In this document: piece by piece, positions 1 through 13,290 of the stretch
Numbering within the stretch: the stretch's first letter is position 1
Layout of the letters: every line of letters begins with the position of its first letter
Origin: Rotaria sp. Silwood1
Lineage: Eukaryota; Rotifera; Eurotatoria; Philodinida; Philodinidae
Direction: 5' to 3'
DNA: 64,000 bases
Assembly: GCA_905250075.1 (NCBI GenBank)
Contig: CAJNOP010000001.1
Coordinates: 5,289,126-5,353,125, forward strand
The notes under the pieces: generated by a model
Database searches by the model: none
The model's input: only the letters and a program-made list of their open reading frames with translations
What the model was told of the DNA's origin: nothing
Position numbers and translations under genes: made by a program

Positions 1-486
1 TACTGATTTGTCAAGATATTACTCAACATGTGTCCAGTATTGTAAAGTTAAATCGGCTTTTAATCTTGACAGCTGCTATTATTGGTATATTATTATATTA
101 TTTATAAATTTTAATGATTTCTCTTTTATTTTGAATTAGCTTGCTGTTCGTGTATTAATTCAAAAACAACCGATCACGATCAATTACAACAACATCAAAT
201 TATTAATAATATTTATCCAACTGTCTTATCTCGATATGATTCCGATTTAGTTGAACGAGCAGCACCGCGTTTTGGCCGTGCTTCAGCTCGACTTGGTCGG
301 GCATCATCACGTCTTGATCGACATGTTGTTGATTTGATATTTTCACGATTAAATCATGTTGGTCAATATTATAATGCAGATGACGATACAACAAACGAAT
401 ATCCCTACGATATTGAATCTTCGATACAAGAGAGACGAGCAGCACCACGATTTGGACGTGCCATTAAACTTGATCAACATCAGTAA
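1..486 (+). CDS. PRFamide-type neuropeptide precursor, 5' end outside window
   Basis: Two exons are visible: up to 84, then 140-486 (GT at 85, AG at 138-139, phase 1). The first exon encodes a hydrophobic run (RLLILTAAII) that continues across the junction into ACCSC and looks like the core of a signal peptide; no in-frame ATG is present, so the start lies before base 1. The mature part holds two copies of AAPRFGR (codons near 259-279 and 439-459), with Gly as amide donor and Arg as cleavage site. The first copy is followed directly by ASARLGR, a second amidation-type unit, and by ASSRLDR. Expected products are AAPRFamide (two copies) and perhaps ASARLamide, secreted to act on G-protein-coupled receptors. 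The rest is an acidic spacer. I do not recognise the exact peptide family; PRFamide is a description, not a homology claim. Stop at 484-486. Confidence 0.7.
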
Positions 487-1440
487 TATGCTTAAATAAG
501 CATTAGCCTATTATTTTGAAGTATTATTGATGTAATGAGATATATATACATAGAGAAAAATGGAACAAATCTTTAGAAAATCTATGAAAAGAAGTCGTAA
601 GCATGTGTCACATTTTATTATTAATATTGTTGAGTATTGTTTGAAATTTATTACTAAGTGAATATAAGAACAAACAATAGAAATTCAATGAAAACAAATC
701 GTATTATTCTATATTCAATAAACAATCATTTAAGAGTAAAACAAAAAAAGATGATTAAAAATTGAAATATAAATAAATAATAAAAGAAAACAATTCTTGA
801 TAATTTTCAAACACAATTCTAGTGTTAATGACAATAATTCAGAGAATAAAGAATGTGTCCTATTAATGTCTTTTAATCAATAATCATGTTCACTTTTCGA
901 TTAATCAAATACAGATAAAGATAACGTTCAGGATGTCGATCAAGAGTCAAACATTTTCGAAATGAATAAGTTCAATTCATGATATACACTTTTAACGCAT
1001 CAATCGGATCATACTAACAAAATCATTATCTACTCTCAAATCATAACGATTACATGGTAAAATCCATGTAGTTTTTATATCATATGATGAATTTCAATCA
1101 AATGCTGATGGAATTCGAAGAAATTCTATATTAGCTCTTGAGAGTACCATTATATCATGTTTAATATTACATTTCTATTCATAATCACGAACAAGAGGAA
1201 AACAATTATTTGAATCAAATCATTGCTGATAATAATTTAGAATTTTATGCTCAGGTAGATCAACATCAGCATGTATTGTATAATTTAGTAGAAAATGAGA
1301 ATCAAGTGTTGCAATGTTTTCATATAAAACTTTTGCTATGAATTTTGATTAAAGTAATCCTATACTAAAATAAGTATGTAATGACATAGGTGGTAATCAA
1401 TCGTTAAATGGTTTATTGGATGATGAATACATCCATTTCA
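487..1440. other. Spacer, no gene recognised
   Basis: This holds the probable 3' UTR of the neuropeptide gene and then AT-rich sequence. A short open stretch on the plus strand near 1199-1339 (about 47 codons) shows no recognisable motif and no convincing splice signals. Nothing else could be supported. Confidence 0.4.
717..722 (+). promoter_or_regulatory. Candidate poly(A) signal of the neuropeptide gene
   Basis: AATAAA lies 231 nt after the stop codon of the neuropeptide precursor. In sequence this AT-rich, chance hexamers are common, so this is only a plausible 3' end. Confidence 0.3.
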
Positions 1441-1639
1441 CCTTTAACGTGTATTCGAAAAGTATGAGCTGTTAGTTTCTATGCTTCTTTAATACATTTA
1501 ACAGGAGCAATCATATAAACAGCAGTTCGACGACGACGAGATGTTCGAGATGAAGTCTATACATTAAATAATTAAAATAAAAATTACATTAAAATTGAAG
1601 AAAATATGTTATTGATGGGAATATGTTACTCTAAATCGA

Positions 1640-2125
1640 AGGAAATATATAGTTAATCTCTTGCAAATCATAAATCAAATCTTTTATCAATTGCAATGCC
1701 TTTGTATTACAAAAATTATGTTTAATCATATCATGTGTAAGTTGTACAATGCGTTTTGCTAATGTTATTTTTATCCATTTTCATGTACTCAAAAACCAAA
1801 TAAATTTTTCCATTTTTTCAAGTTCTTTTGCTTTCTGCTCATTATTTATTGCCATTGTAATATTTGTTTCATGTGCAGTAGAAGTAAAAATAACATGTCC
1901 ATCAATATCCCATAATAATTGTTGTACCCACTAACTTCGTCAAACATTTGATCTAGATATGGGTAAAATAAAAATCCCATATGCATCATAAATTAAGAAA
2001 ATATTTTGATTTGAAAATAGCTTAAAGATAACTGTTCAACAGTAACAGGTAGATATTACTTCACGAGCACAGTTTAGAATTTGTTGTAGAATAAGTGAGC
2101 GAATAATTTTTTGATATTAATCAAT
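1640..2125 (-). pseudogene. Decayed GAF-domain-like relic (cyclic-nucleotide phosphodiesterase type)
   Basis: Reading the minus strand, three frames in turn give fragments in the order of a GAF domain of the PDE2/5/11 type: SLILQQILNCAREVI (helix), IYDAY followed after a frame change by YLDQMFDEVSGY, then after another frame change LLWDIDGHVI and a helix with KAKELEKMEKFIWFL. The family typically shows a DAY motif, then a DxxTGY-like segment, then LLC-PI. Stops and at least two frameshifts separate the pieces and no splice sites explain them, so this looks dead. Further downstream, around 1455-1550, the minus strand also gives AVYMIAPVKCIKEA, which I cannot place. The family call rests on short matches and is tentative. 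Confidence 0.35.
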
Positions 2126-3956
2126 TATTCTTATTGAACAGTAACCATCTGCTGTAATATTTTTGAGTTCACCTTTATGTACACACCAGGTGCAAAATAA
2201 GTAAAATTAGCAGTAAATGTTGGAAGAATATTAATAACTGAAGATCATTGGCGGCAAAAAGAGATATGTTGAATATGTGGAGGGTGTGATTGTAGGTCAT
2301 CTCCTTACGCACACGTACACTCTTACTCACGTTCTTATCAATATGATAAATCTTATATACGATAGTGTAAAAATCATTTGAAATCAAGCTCTAAAAATGG
2401 AGTAATATATCGATCAAACTTCAAACATTTATTCATAAGTAACTACTGCATCGATAGAATTTGTGAAGATCTATCTTGTTTCGTTGTCAATCTAACAGGA
2501 GTCAGCTTCTAGATGAATCACAACAAGTTCTTTGAAAATTTAGTAGTTATTCATATGCTATTTTTTTGAGTGATTAGATTTTGTCTTTGTGATGAATCGA
2601 TCATTTCTGACAAGTGACGAGTGGAATCCATAGAGCGTGTTGAATTTTAGATTGATCTATTGTTAGTTTACATTGAGTCAGTTTTGACACGAAAACATTT
2701 AAGAAATACTTGAGTCTTTATCTAAGATATGCTACGTGCTTATGTCAATGGCAAATCATGTTTGTTGAAGGTTTGCAACTATTTATACATCTATCATTGT
2801 TACATCTTGTTCTATTCAATTTATGAATTAGGATTGTAGAGAAACTATAAGTATGAGAAAACCAGTGAATAAGAATAAAATTAAGTTTTATGCAATTCAC
2901 AAGCATTCAAATATGCTTCAAGATCATCTTATTTTAGTGATGATATAATTCTTCCTAAAATGCAAATGTCAATAAGTATCAATGATACTAAAAAGTGGAA
3001 CTGCTGATGAATTTACCAAGAAAAATGACGAGTCTACTTAACAAGTTGAATCATTCAAACAAATCAGCAAGTGATAATATTACAAGTGTTTAAAGTCGTA
3101 TTGCATAGATCAATCTGAAATATAAGTTTTCTCGACGTGATAATTTTAATTCAGAGAATTACTCCTATATCAAACTGGTTTATCAGAAGAATATCATTGA
3201 GAAGAAAAAAATTGTAGTTATTTATATTATAGAAAAATCATTTAGCCACGAAAGATAATTTGATTGAAGAAAAAAATGGTTTCATAAAATTCCTAACTGA
3301 TTTGATACTATGAGAGCAAACAGAAAAGTTCTGGAAAAGTTTGCAATTTTTTTCTTTTTTGTCTATGTAATTTTTCCCATAGTAAATAATCAATATCTCA
3401 TATCATATTCATCTTTGATTATTCATTAATCAAAGTCAATATTATGTATTTATAACTTTAAGTGACATATTCACTTGAATATTCTGTTCTTCGTTTCAAT
3501 ATAATATTGGTTTTGTTCTAGCTCATTGATAATTTTCAAATTACAAAAAACAAAAATACAGAAAGAAAGACATATTAGCAAGAAAAAAAACACAAAAACA
3601 ACGGTATTGATAATCAAGAGAAAAATACATTGATATCATATATATATATATTTAAAAACAGTATTAGTAATTTGCTTCTTCTATCATATCTCTTTAGATT
3701 ATCACATCAGACAAACATTAACTGGTTACACATTGAAATACACTCAATATCACGAATAATGAACAAAAATGCTATGAAAAAACAACAACAACATATCACC
3801 CGTGAGATTTGATGAGTATGTGTTTGTTAAACCAACAATTATTTCAATATACATGTACACATATAGTTATATAGAATTATTTATACTAAAAAAACACAAA
3901 CACAAAACAACAATGACCTGAGAAAAACAGAAAGAAACAGAAACGGATGAATTTGA
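2126..3956. other. Spacer, nothing recognised
   Basis: This is AT-rich DNA with frequent stops in all frames and no domain-like peptide that I could identify. It includes the downstream flank (3' UTR side) of the minus-strand RdRP gene. Confidence 0.4.
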
Positions 3957-6900
3957 CTAGGTATCAATATCAATCGAAATGTCATTGAGTTCTTTTTCAA
4001 TGCCAATCGATTGTAAAGCAAGAATTAAATAATCACTTAAATAGGCATATTCATTTGATTTTTGCTTACGGGCTAATCGAAAACAAAGACGTATTAGATA
4101 TATACAATAATCATACATAGAATTATCAAAATCTATGGATGATATTGATATTTGATATTTGATATGTTCGATATAGCGTTCAATCATTAATGGATTATTC
4201 AATGATTGAAAGACAACTTTATATTGTTCAAAATTACATGACAAATTTAAAGGATTTTCATTGGAAATCTCTTCATTTTCTAATAAAATAAAAGTTATCA
4301 ATAATTGATGCCAACAAATTTCACGAATAAGTGGTTTCTTATCTGCAGGAGTTGAATCTTCAAAAAAGAAGAAAAAAAAAATCAAGAATTTTGTTTATCT
4401 TTATTCTAAATAATAAAAAACTTACGTTCACCAAAAACATTTTGTTTTCTTATCCAATTATTCATTATTTCAATAAATAAAATCTTTGATAAACACATTG
4501 AATTTGTTTGTTGATCATTTTCAATGTCTCGTTTAAATAACTTTAAATTATTTGTAATAGTTGACTTTATTGAACGTAAAAAAAGATGACCTTTATCTGA
4601 ATAAGCAGGCCAAAAAATTTTTAATTTTAATTCTTTATTTTCAATTAATTTTTTTGCTACATTACGTATTGCACGTCCAATAACAATATGTTTTGATATA
4701 TAATTATTACTATTGGAAATTTGATGTCGCTTTTTTAACTCACTTAATAATGTTCCAAATAACCATGGAAAACTAAGAATACGAGAACGAGCTTTTGTTG
4801 ATTGTTTAGCAGCTTGAGAATAACAAACATAATAACAAGCAGCTGCTCGTGCTAATTTAATTTCTTCACATTCAGTACATGATGAATTACGTGTGCATGA
4901 ATTATCATGTGGTGGTTTTAAATTTGAATCTATAGATAATTGATCAAAAATATGATAAAAATGACGACGTGTTGTACCAATTAATCGTTGTAATTCAAGA
5001 CCAGCTGATATATTAAGATCTTGTTTTCCTGATGCTAGTTGATCAAGTGCTTCACAACGACAAAATAAATCAATTTCATCTTGATAATTAAAAACACTAA
5101 TAATATTACGTAAATTTTCACGATACATTGAAAATAATTTTTTTGCCCAGGGTGTTTGAGATTTAGAAAATGGATGATTTAAATCAGGATCAAGAGTTAA
5201 TGATGGTTCTTGATGATTTCCTGTATTATCATATGATTGCCATGGCCATGGCTTACGAGAACTATTTGAAAGATTAGTTTGTGGTGTCTCAAGAGTATCA
5301 TCATCAACTAGTTCATCTTCAATTTGTGCTGCTTTTAAATGACGTAAACTACAATGAGTTCGAGCAGCTTTATGCCATCGAATAATTGCACGGCGTGCTG
5401 ATCGATATAATTGTCCTAAAAGAAAAGAAATATATATATATAAATCAATGTTAATATAAAATTAAAATTTTTCTTCATATACCAATAATTTTTTCAGATA
5501 GATATGATTTATAACGTTCTTTCATCATAAAATCTGGATAACGTTCTTTAAGTAACTCAATTCGATAACGATTTAATTCTTCATTTGTTATTGGATGTTT
5601 ACCAGTTTTAGGTGCATCAAGTTCTTGTGAAATAAGACCTGCTAAACGTACAACTTCTGGATGACGTGTACTGAATAAATCAGCTAATGCTAAATGTAAA
5701 TTTGACATGTCACCAGTTAAATTTTGTGCAGCTATATCAAGAACAATTTCATTAATATCATTTCGTTCAACAGGACGATCAAGTTTAATTGGTTTTTCTT
5801 GTGAATCATAATCATATGGTTCATCATTAGTTGTTAATGGTACTAAATCTGGATCCCATATGACAGCATATTCATCACCTAAGAAAATTAAATAACAATA
5901 ATAATAATAATAATAATAATGATTAAACATTAGTTGTTTTCTTTTTTTATTTAATTCTTATTCTATTTACCATCAAGATCACTTCCTGATATTTCATTTG
6001 GATGTGGTCGACGACCTTTTTGTGGAAAAACAACAACATCAACAAGATGTCTTAATTCGACTCTATCAACAGCTGTAAATGTTCTTAAATCTCCTGGATG
6101 ATGACAAGGATTTTTAGTTATGACAACTTTAATATTGTCTAATATTGTCGGTGGTACACTAGGTGGTTTATCAATCATATCTAATTTTTCATCATTTATA
6201 TGATTATATTGTATAAATACTTGTCCATATTCCAGTACACCATATTCATCAACTATACCAAACATATTTCTTGCTTTATTTTTGGCTGTTTTTATTTTAG
6301 CACGTTGTTGAAATTTTGATACGCAATCATGACCACATGTTATAATAAGTTGTAAAAAAAATGGTTCTTCAACAAGATTTATTCCTTTAGCTATATCACG
6401 AAAATTAAAACATGCTGAACCAACACGATCATTTAATAATTCAAATGCAATTGATGAGCATAGTAAAGCTTGTACAAGCCATAGATGATTTTCATTTTGT
6501 AAAACAAGAAAATGTGATTCAGGTATACCACGACTAGATAGAAGAAGAATATCTTGACGATTAAGATAAAGTGCACCTTAATTTAGAAAAAAAGAAACAA
6601 ATTTTTTTTTCTGTGCAATTAGAATTCATTTCAAATCGTAACATACGTGGTGAAGAAACTTTACAAATTTCTAATTGATCATGATCACTTGTAAATTTAA
6701 GCATAGATTCACGAATAACAAGTTGTTGAGGTTGATCATCAAGCCGTGGATCAACTGAAACAGTTCCTAGAAAAATAAAAACATTTTATTTAAGAAAAAA
6801 ACGATCAATAAGAAGTTGATGAGGGAAAACAGAAGACTTCAACGTAGAAAGAGTGTCCCATGAGTTCTAGCTCTCAACGAAAACTAGTTTATATGTGAAC

Positions 6901-9900
6901 AAATAGTCATTCCTATCCGATTATATCGATATGAGCTTCGAGTACTTAAGACAACGTTTCAAGCGACATTATCTTTTTTAATAATAGTGATGTCAACAGA
7001 GGAAGCATCATAGTTAGGGTATGGGTACAGACGATAGTCGTCATACCTAAACTATAGATACTACTCATCGTTTTGTATCATTGTATTACATTACATCTAA
7101 TGAATTTGTACATGATTAAAATTGCTTCAAAAATACTGATCGATTTCGACATTTTAATTATAACGTTTCTTTTTTATATAGAGATGCTTAAGTAAAGATT
7201 ATTTTTTGTTTATATAAAAACCATTGTCCTATCAACCAACAGTAGAACTTGAATTTTGGTTATTTTTTCAAAACTTTTATAAATTTTATTTTTCATTTTC
7301 CATTTAATAGGTATTGTATCTATATATGATTGATATGTGGTTGTGTAGTACAACTCATCTACAGTTTATACTATTAATATCGTTTCATTAATAATGAACA
7401 GAAAAGAATAAATAAAAATTGTTTAGTTTTGAAGATGTGGGTATTAACTTGATTTTTACATGTTTTCTTTCCATTGCGAAATGAATGATTGCATGACTAA
7501 CAGAGAGGACACCATGTACACCTATATTGGAGTATGAAATCAAATAACTCTCTTCTTTTGTCATAAAAGAGTGAAGAACATGATAAACGTCCTATGATGG
7601 GAAAAAAATTATATTTCTACCTTTCTTTTCATCATAGGGAGATTCTTGTGTGCTGCACTCTCTTATGACAAAAGAAGAGAGTTATTTGATTTCATACTCC
7701 AATATGGGTGTATATGGTGTCCTATCTGTTAGTCATGCAATCATTCATTTCGCAATGGAGAGTAAACATGTAAAAATCAAGTTAATATCCACATCTTCAA
7801 AACTAAACAATTTTTATTTATTCTTTTCTGTTCATTATTAATGAAATGATATTAATAGTATAAACTGTAGATGAGTTGTATTACACAACGCATATTAATC
7901 ATATATAGATACAATACCTATTAAATGGAAAATGAAAAATAAAATTTATAAAAGTTTTGAAAAAATAATCAAAAATTCAAGTTCTACTTTTGGTTGATAG
8001 AACTATAGTTTTCGCTGGAGTTCAGAATTTATTGAACATCCCCTTTATTAAAAGTAATAACTCAAAGACTTCGTAAGATTTCAGAAAACTTTCCGACTGA
8101 ATTTTCCTCTGTTTCCTATCTTGAAACTTCATCTAACCTTTGCAACCACCATATCGAATCTGTAATACACTTGGCATAAAACGTCTTCCTAATGCTTTTT
8201 GCACCTAAATATTTATCAAATATGATTCAAATAGAATTTGAAAATTTTAGATAAACCTGTTTGCAATATTTCTGTGATAAGGTACCAACACCATCAGTAA
8301 AACAATATTGTTTATCTGTTGTTTCAACGTCTGAAATATATTTGACATGTTCAGCAGGAATCTATAAATAGAAAAATTTTATTAGAAATTCGATTTATTT
8401 TATATATTTATACTCTAATAGATGGTTCAGTTGATGTGAAACATTGAGCAATTCGAGCAGCATGTTTTGCAACAACACGTTCATTATCGAAATTTCCCAT
8501 CCATGACAAAACATTTTCTAATGAATAATGATTATCAAGAAACCAAAATTGTTTTTCTTTAACTTGTGACATTGAATGATGTAAATATCGATAATGAATT
8601 TTATTTATTTGAATACCTTCTGTAAGTATTTGTTTAAATTTTAATCTTAATGAACGAAAATCACGTGCATATAAAGGTTTATTAGCTTCATCACGTATTT
8701 CAACAAGTGCAAAACTCATTGGATCATTAAAATTTTTTTCTCGTAAAACACGATGAAGTTTAACAAGTTTTAAAGGTTGAACTTGAATAGTTGTTGGTGT
8801 TACACGTATTGATGGAACATAAGCAAAACTAAACAAAAAGAAAAAAAACTATTGAATCAGTACTTTTTTTTTCCTCGAATTGAAACAAAAGATTGACACT
8901 CATGCCGAAAATCAAGTTTACCATTAAGTATTTTAGTATAGATTAAGTCTAAAATTTTTTAATGAACAAATAAAAACAATAGTATTTTATATTATTTCTA
9001 CATTTATTACACATGAGATATAAAAAGGAAAATATACTTTTCTCTTGGCGGTGATAAAATCGTTGCCATTTTTTCATTCAATGAATTACATTGTTCCAAT
9101 TGATTTTCATATTCTCTATTAGCTTCGTTTAATTCATTTTCAAGCTTAAATATTCAATAAAATAAAATAAAATAAAATTGTTTTGTTTTATATTGACTTA
9201 CTTTTAAAAAATGATACTCAGTTGATCGTCGAAATAAATAAAGGCATAAACGATAAAATTTATCGTCATCATTATTTGATAATTCAAGTAATAATTCACG
9301 AATTTGCTTTCGTTCAGATATTTTTTGTTCAATTGAATAACCAACATTTTTTAACATTGTAAATGCATATATTTGTATTGGAGTTTTAAATATTTTTAAT
9401 AATGCTGGAATATTTGTTAAACAACCTCGACAAGGTTTAATTGATGCAAAACAAACAACGATTTGATTTGAATAAAAAAAATCTAATAAATGTTTAAATA
9501 AAAGTTTTACTTGTTCAAGTGCAGAATATTTATCATGATCATTGAAACTTAGATTAGAACGATTCGTTTTAACTAATGTATGTAAACATATTGCAGAAAA
9601 TATTGGACAATCTCTATTATTTGATGATATACGATCTATTTGATGACGATTATCACCTATTTTTATTATAAAAAATTTTTCATGAAAAAATAAACGATAA
9701 ACTATTCAATACCGCTAGATAGAACTCTTGTATATTCATGAACATTTCCTTTGATACAAATATATACACTAAAACCTAATCGATGAACTGTAAATATAGC
9801 TGCTCGATCAATTAATTCTGCTGGAAGAATGGATTTCTTAAATATTCTTGTAGTATTTTTGTCGTCGACCACTTTTTTCGCTTCAAATCGTTCAAGTTCG

Positions 9901-12900
9901 AGTCTTCTCAATCGAAATTGCATCTAAATAAAATAAATAATATCAATTTACTCCTTGAATTACTTTGTCTTCTATTAGAAACCTTTTGTCTCTTGATTCA
10001 CAGAAAAGATATTCCCTTTAAAAAAACATCTTTCAAGAAGAACAAAAACAAAATAGGCTGTAATTCCTATTGTACAAAATAATTATAAATGTATATGAAA
10101 AGATAATCCATAGACAAATCTAGTTTAACAATTTTGAGCATTGAATGAATACAAAAATGGACAAAATCAACAAAGACCGAATATGACTAGCTTCGCTTTG
10201 ACTTTCATTCTTTTTTGTGGCTATGTTTTTTTTTGTTTTGAACAAGTTCTTTTCCGATGAATATGTGTAAAAATATTGACGCTTGAAGCTCAAACTTAAT
10301 TAAACTTAATAAGCTAACAATGGAACTGTTTGTCATGTCAGATAATTTGCTTAAATATGTTCCGACCAAATTATCACTCTCACCGCCAAACTAACAAATT
10401 TAAAATATTACATGCCCATAGCGAGCCTGGACTGAGATATCGGATTTCCCAGTGAATTTTCTCTACAGGACCCCACTGTCCCAGCACAACCATATTTTCG
10501 AATTTCGACCTGAAACTTTGTACAAATGAAGATCCCAATGAGATTAGCTTAGAGAAAAGATTTCAGAATGGTTGAACATTTTTTCTTCGAGATATGAGTC
10601 TCAACATATTGGCGTTTTTCTATAGAAATTGTATATTTTGAGAGACTCATATCTCGAAGAAAAATTGTCCAACCATTCTGAAATCTTTTCTGTAAGCTAA
10701 TCTCATTGAGATCTTCATTTGTACAAAGTTTCAGGTCGAAATTCGAAAATATGATATTGCTGAGACAGTGGGATCCTGCAGAGAAAATTCACTGGGAAAT
10801 TCGATATCTCAGTCCAGGCTCGCTATGAGCATGTAATATTTTAAATTTATTAGTTTGGCAGTGAGAGTGATAATTTGGTCGGAACATAGTTAAGCAAATC
10901 ATCTGACATGACAAACAGTTCCATTGTAAGTACTTAATTAATTAATATGTAATTAATGAATAACTCCTGAACTTTATGAAAGAGAAATCTTCGAATGCTA
11001 GAATAGATTCTACATCATAGACTATATTTATAGTGAAATTCTCAGCACGATCGATCTCGAAAAAAAATTGATTTCTAACAAATAGTTGTCCAAAGATCTG
11101 CATTCATTAAACAGTAAGGCTCTTTGCTTTGCTATCATCTTATGATTCATAAGAAGGATTTGTAATATTTAGAATCGGTTTTTGAACATTGCATTCAGTG
11201 GCAAGACGTCACTAACGAATGAAATAGTCCATATATTCCTTAGGCATACTAAAAGTATTGAGAGAGGCACTATAATACATTATAGAAAGTTTGAATAAGT
11301 TCTTTCTTTCTTTCTCTCTCTCTCTATATATATACTGATGATTTAAACGGTGTTCTAGAATTTTATAATACTTCATTATTTTTTTCTTGGTATGATAATA
11401 TTGGAATTTCAACTGAAGATGCTCATTTCAGATTTTTTTCGACTACAAAACGAATAAAGAACGAAATATATAAATGACTCATATCTCCATAGCAACGTAT
11501 GAAGATTTAATTCATTCGAAACCTATACAAAGTTCAGCACATTTTAACAAAAACGAAAAATGACAAAAACGATCATCTCTAATTCCGCTTGAATATATTT
11601 CTGATATAGATGTACCTGTCTTATTAAACAACGCAAAGAAAAACGATCAGTTTTCATTTTTTTTGTTAAATTTTATCTAAACTTTATCCTATAAAGATGT
11701 TCTATCTAACTTTTATATCTCATTTATAATAACATGATTATTTTGATTAGAACAATGACTAGTGACAATTAAGATAAAACAAATAATTTACCGTCCATTC
11801 AGTTCTTTTTTCAAAACAATATTCTGGATGATAATAATATTCATTCATTGATGTTAATGCTCCATATGATAATTTAACATGAATACCATGAAAAAATTTA
11901 ATTCGACCTAAGATTGTATTATTTGTAATAGATTCGGGTTGATTTTTTATAGATTCAATATCAATATTAAATTTTGTTTCATTAAAAGTTGGCCGTCGTT
12001 CGAATGCAAACCAAAATTTACTATCTTTAGTTAATAAATCAATAGGAGATATATGTGTTTGAGGTATTACTAATTCTTTTGAATTATTATTTAATCTTTG
12101 AGATTCAAGTTCAGAAAGACGATAAAAACGTGTTGTCCGAGAATTTAAACAAAATGGCCATATATCCGCATAATTACGTGTTGGTTCATTTTGAATTCCA
12201 TGTGAATCAAGAATGCGAATAGCTTTCCTATAATCAGATTCATTGTCAAAAACAATTTTTGTTGTACTTGCATTAAACGAAAAATCAATCGTTTCATTGA
12301 AAGGTTTCTTCTATATAGGAAAATAGTATTTTTTTTTTTTTATATCAAATTCGAAAAAGAAAAAAGATAAATATTTACTGGAATCGATTCGTTATAATCA
12401 TATCCATTTATTGCTCGTCTACTTGTTGCTGGTGGTGATGCAATTGTTAGATATTGATCATTGCCATTCATTTGTTTAGGTGATAAAGTTTCAGATTTAT
12501 ATTTATCAATAACAGTTGCATAGTCACAAGCGAGAGAAGTAGATGCTGGACTTGGAGGACTCTAAAATTCGAAAATATCTAATTTAACAAAGTTAAACAA
12601 ATAAAGAAATATTGTTACAATAGATATTGATCGTGAACCACGACCCCAGCCAACAGTAAAAGGACATGATGATGAAAATGAAAATTTTGATGGAGGTGTT
12701 GAGCGTTTGACATGACCGTTACTGAACTCTGCAATTAGAGTATCATGACCATTTTCTTCTTCGGTTTCTTCCACTTCTTCATCTAATTCCTCTTCTTCAT
12801 CTTCTTCATCTTTTTCTTCTTCTACTATTTCGTCTTCTTCCACTACGTCATCTGCTTCTTCATCGTCTTCGTCTTCATCTGATGAACGTCGATGAAGCAG

Positions 12901-12984
12901 TTGCAGTGATGTATGAGCTTCTGGATTAACAAGAAATGTATTTGTTGAATTAATTGTTGTATCAATAAATAGGTCTTCTGTCAT
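3957..12984 (-). CDS. RNA-dependent RNA polymerase (eukaryotic RdRP, QDE-1/EGO-1/RDR family)
   Basis: Copies RNA into double-stranded RNA or short antisense RNAs that feed RNA silencing. My model has 14 exons: 12619-12984, 12379-12561, 11792-12310, 9713-9923, 9202-9656, 9038-9144, 8414-8828, 8257-8361, 8138-8204, 6647-6766, 5971-6576, 5483-5878, 4426-5415 and 3957-4357. The frame stays open throughout and gives 1646 aa. The N-terminus has a long Asp/Glu run (about residues 37-80). The core shows VTPTTIQ (start of the polymerase region), FTDGVG at about 773, the segment KNPCHHPGDLR, VDVVVFPQKGRRPHPNE, and the catalytic loop DLDGD at about 1049-1053, split by an intron inside the Gly codon. All catalytic Asp residues are present, so the enzyme should be active. 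Length is at the long end for the family. Long inverted repeats sit in introns 3 and 9. Start chosen at the first ATG upstream of the acidic run. Confidence 0.92.
7216..8012. mobile_element. Fold-back element, about 800 bp, inside RdRP intron 9
   Basis: The left arm (about 7216-7590) and right arm (about 7635-8012) are near-perfect reverse complements. For example CTATCAACCAACAGTAGAAC near 7230 is mirrored near 7981, and the stretch near 7500-7570 is mirrored at 7655-7725. The loop is short, near 7605-7630. There is no coding capacity; the open frame at 7650-7841 is just part of one arm. The structure fits a non-autonomous element with very long terminal inverted repeats. I could not fix a target duplication. 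It lies in the sense-transcribed intron between RdRP exons 9 and 10, so the pre-mRNA should fold into a hairpin of more than 300 bp. Confidence 0.85.
10297..10945. mobile_element. Fold-back element, about 650 bp, inside RdRP intron 3
   Basis: Arms at about 10297-10605 and 10640-10945 are reverse complements with few mismatches. CAATGGAACTGTTTGTCATG at the left is mirrored by the same sequence reversed at 10905-10927, and GCGAGCCTGGACTGAGATAT by its mirror near 10810-10830. The loop is about 35 nt around 10605-10640. No open frame of interest is present. It shares no evident sequence with the element at 7216-8012, so this is a second, independent family in the same gene. Confidence 0.85.
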
Positions 12985-13290
12985 AATTATCTTTATTAGA
13001 TAGAATTCATTAAGTATATTCTTCTTTTTCTTTCATTTAATTTCTAATTTATACGATATCCTTTCGAAAACATCCACAATTATTCATTTTTCTAAGGTGT
13101 GATGGTTGAACAATTTGATTGGCTATTGGTAGTCACTGTGTATATTGAATGTGATGTAGTTGTCGCTAATTTTTATCGATATTTAGTGGTAGTTAAGATA
13201 AATAGTATAGGATATTTTTAATTTTTTCCAACAATACTAAGTATCTAATTTAAATCCAACTAGTAGCTTAAATAAACTATGATTATGTTA
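12985..13290. other. RdRP upstream region
   Basis: About 300 bp upstream of the RdRP start codon. It should contain the promoter and 5' leader, but I see no clear TATA box or other element. Confidence 0.4.

Noticed and set aside
1450-1550. Minus-strand peptide AVYMIAPVKCIKEA resembling a Sec1/Munc18 segment
   Set aside because: The order relative to neighbouring fragments does not match Sec1/Munc18, and the match is a single short stretch.
7650-7841. 63-codon frame on the plus strand
   Set aside because: It lies wholly inside one arm of the fold-back element and mirrors the other arm.
8838-9037. Open frame in the RdRP intron with KILNGKLDFRHECQSFVSIRG-like sequence
   Set aside because: Its splice phase does not fit the exon before it (phase 2 is required, and in that phase a stop follows). 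Joining 9038 directly to 8828 keeps the frame and restores the expected family sequence.
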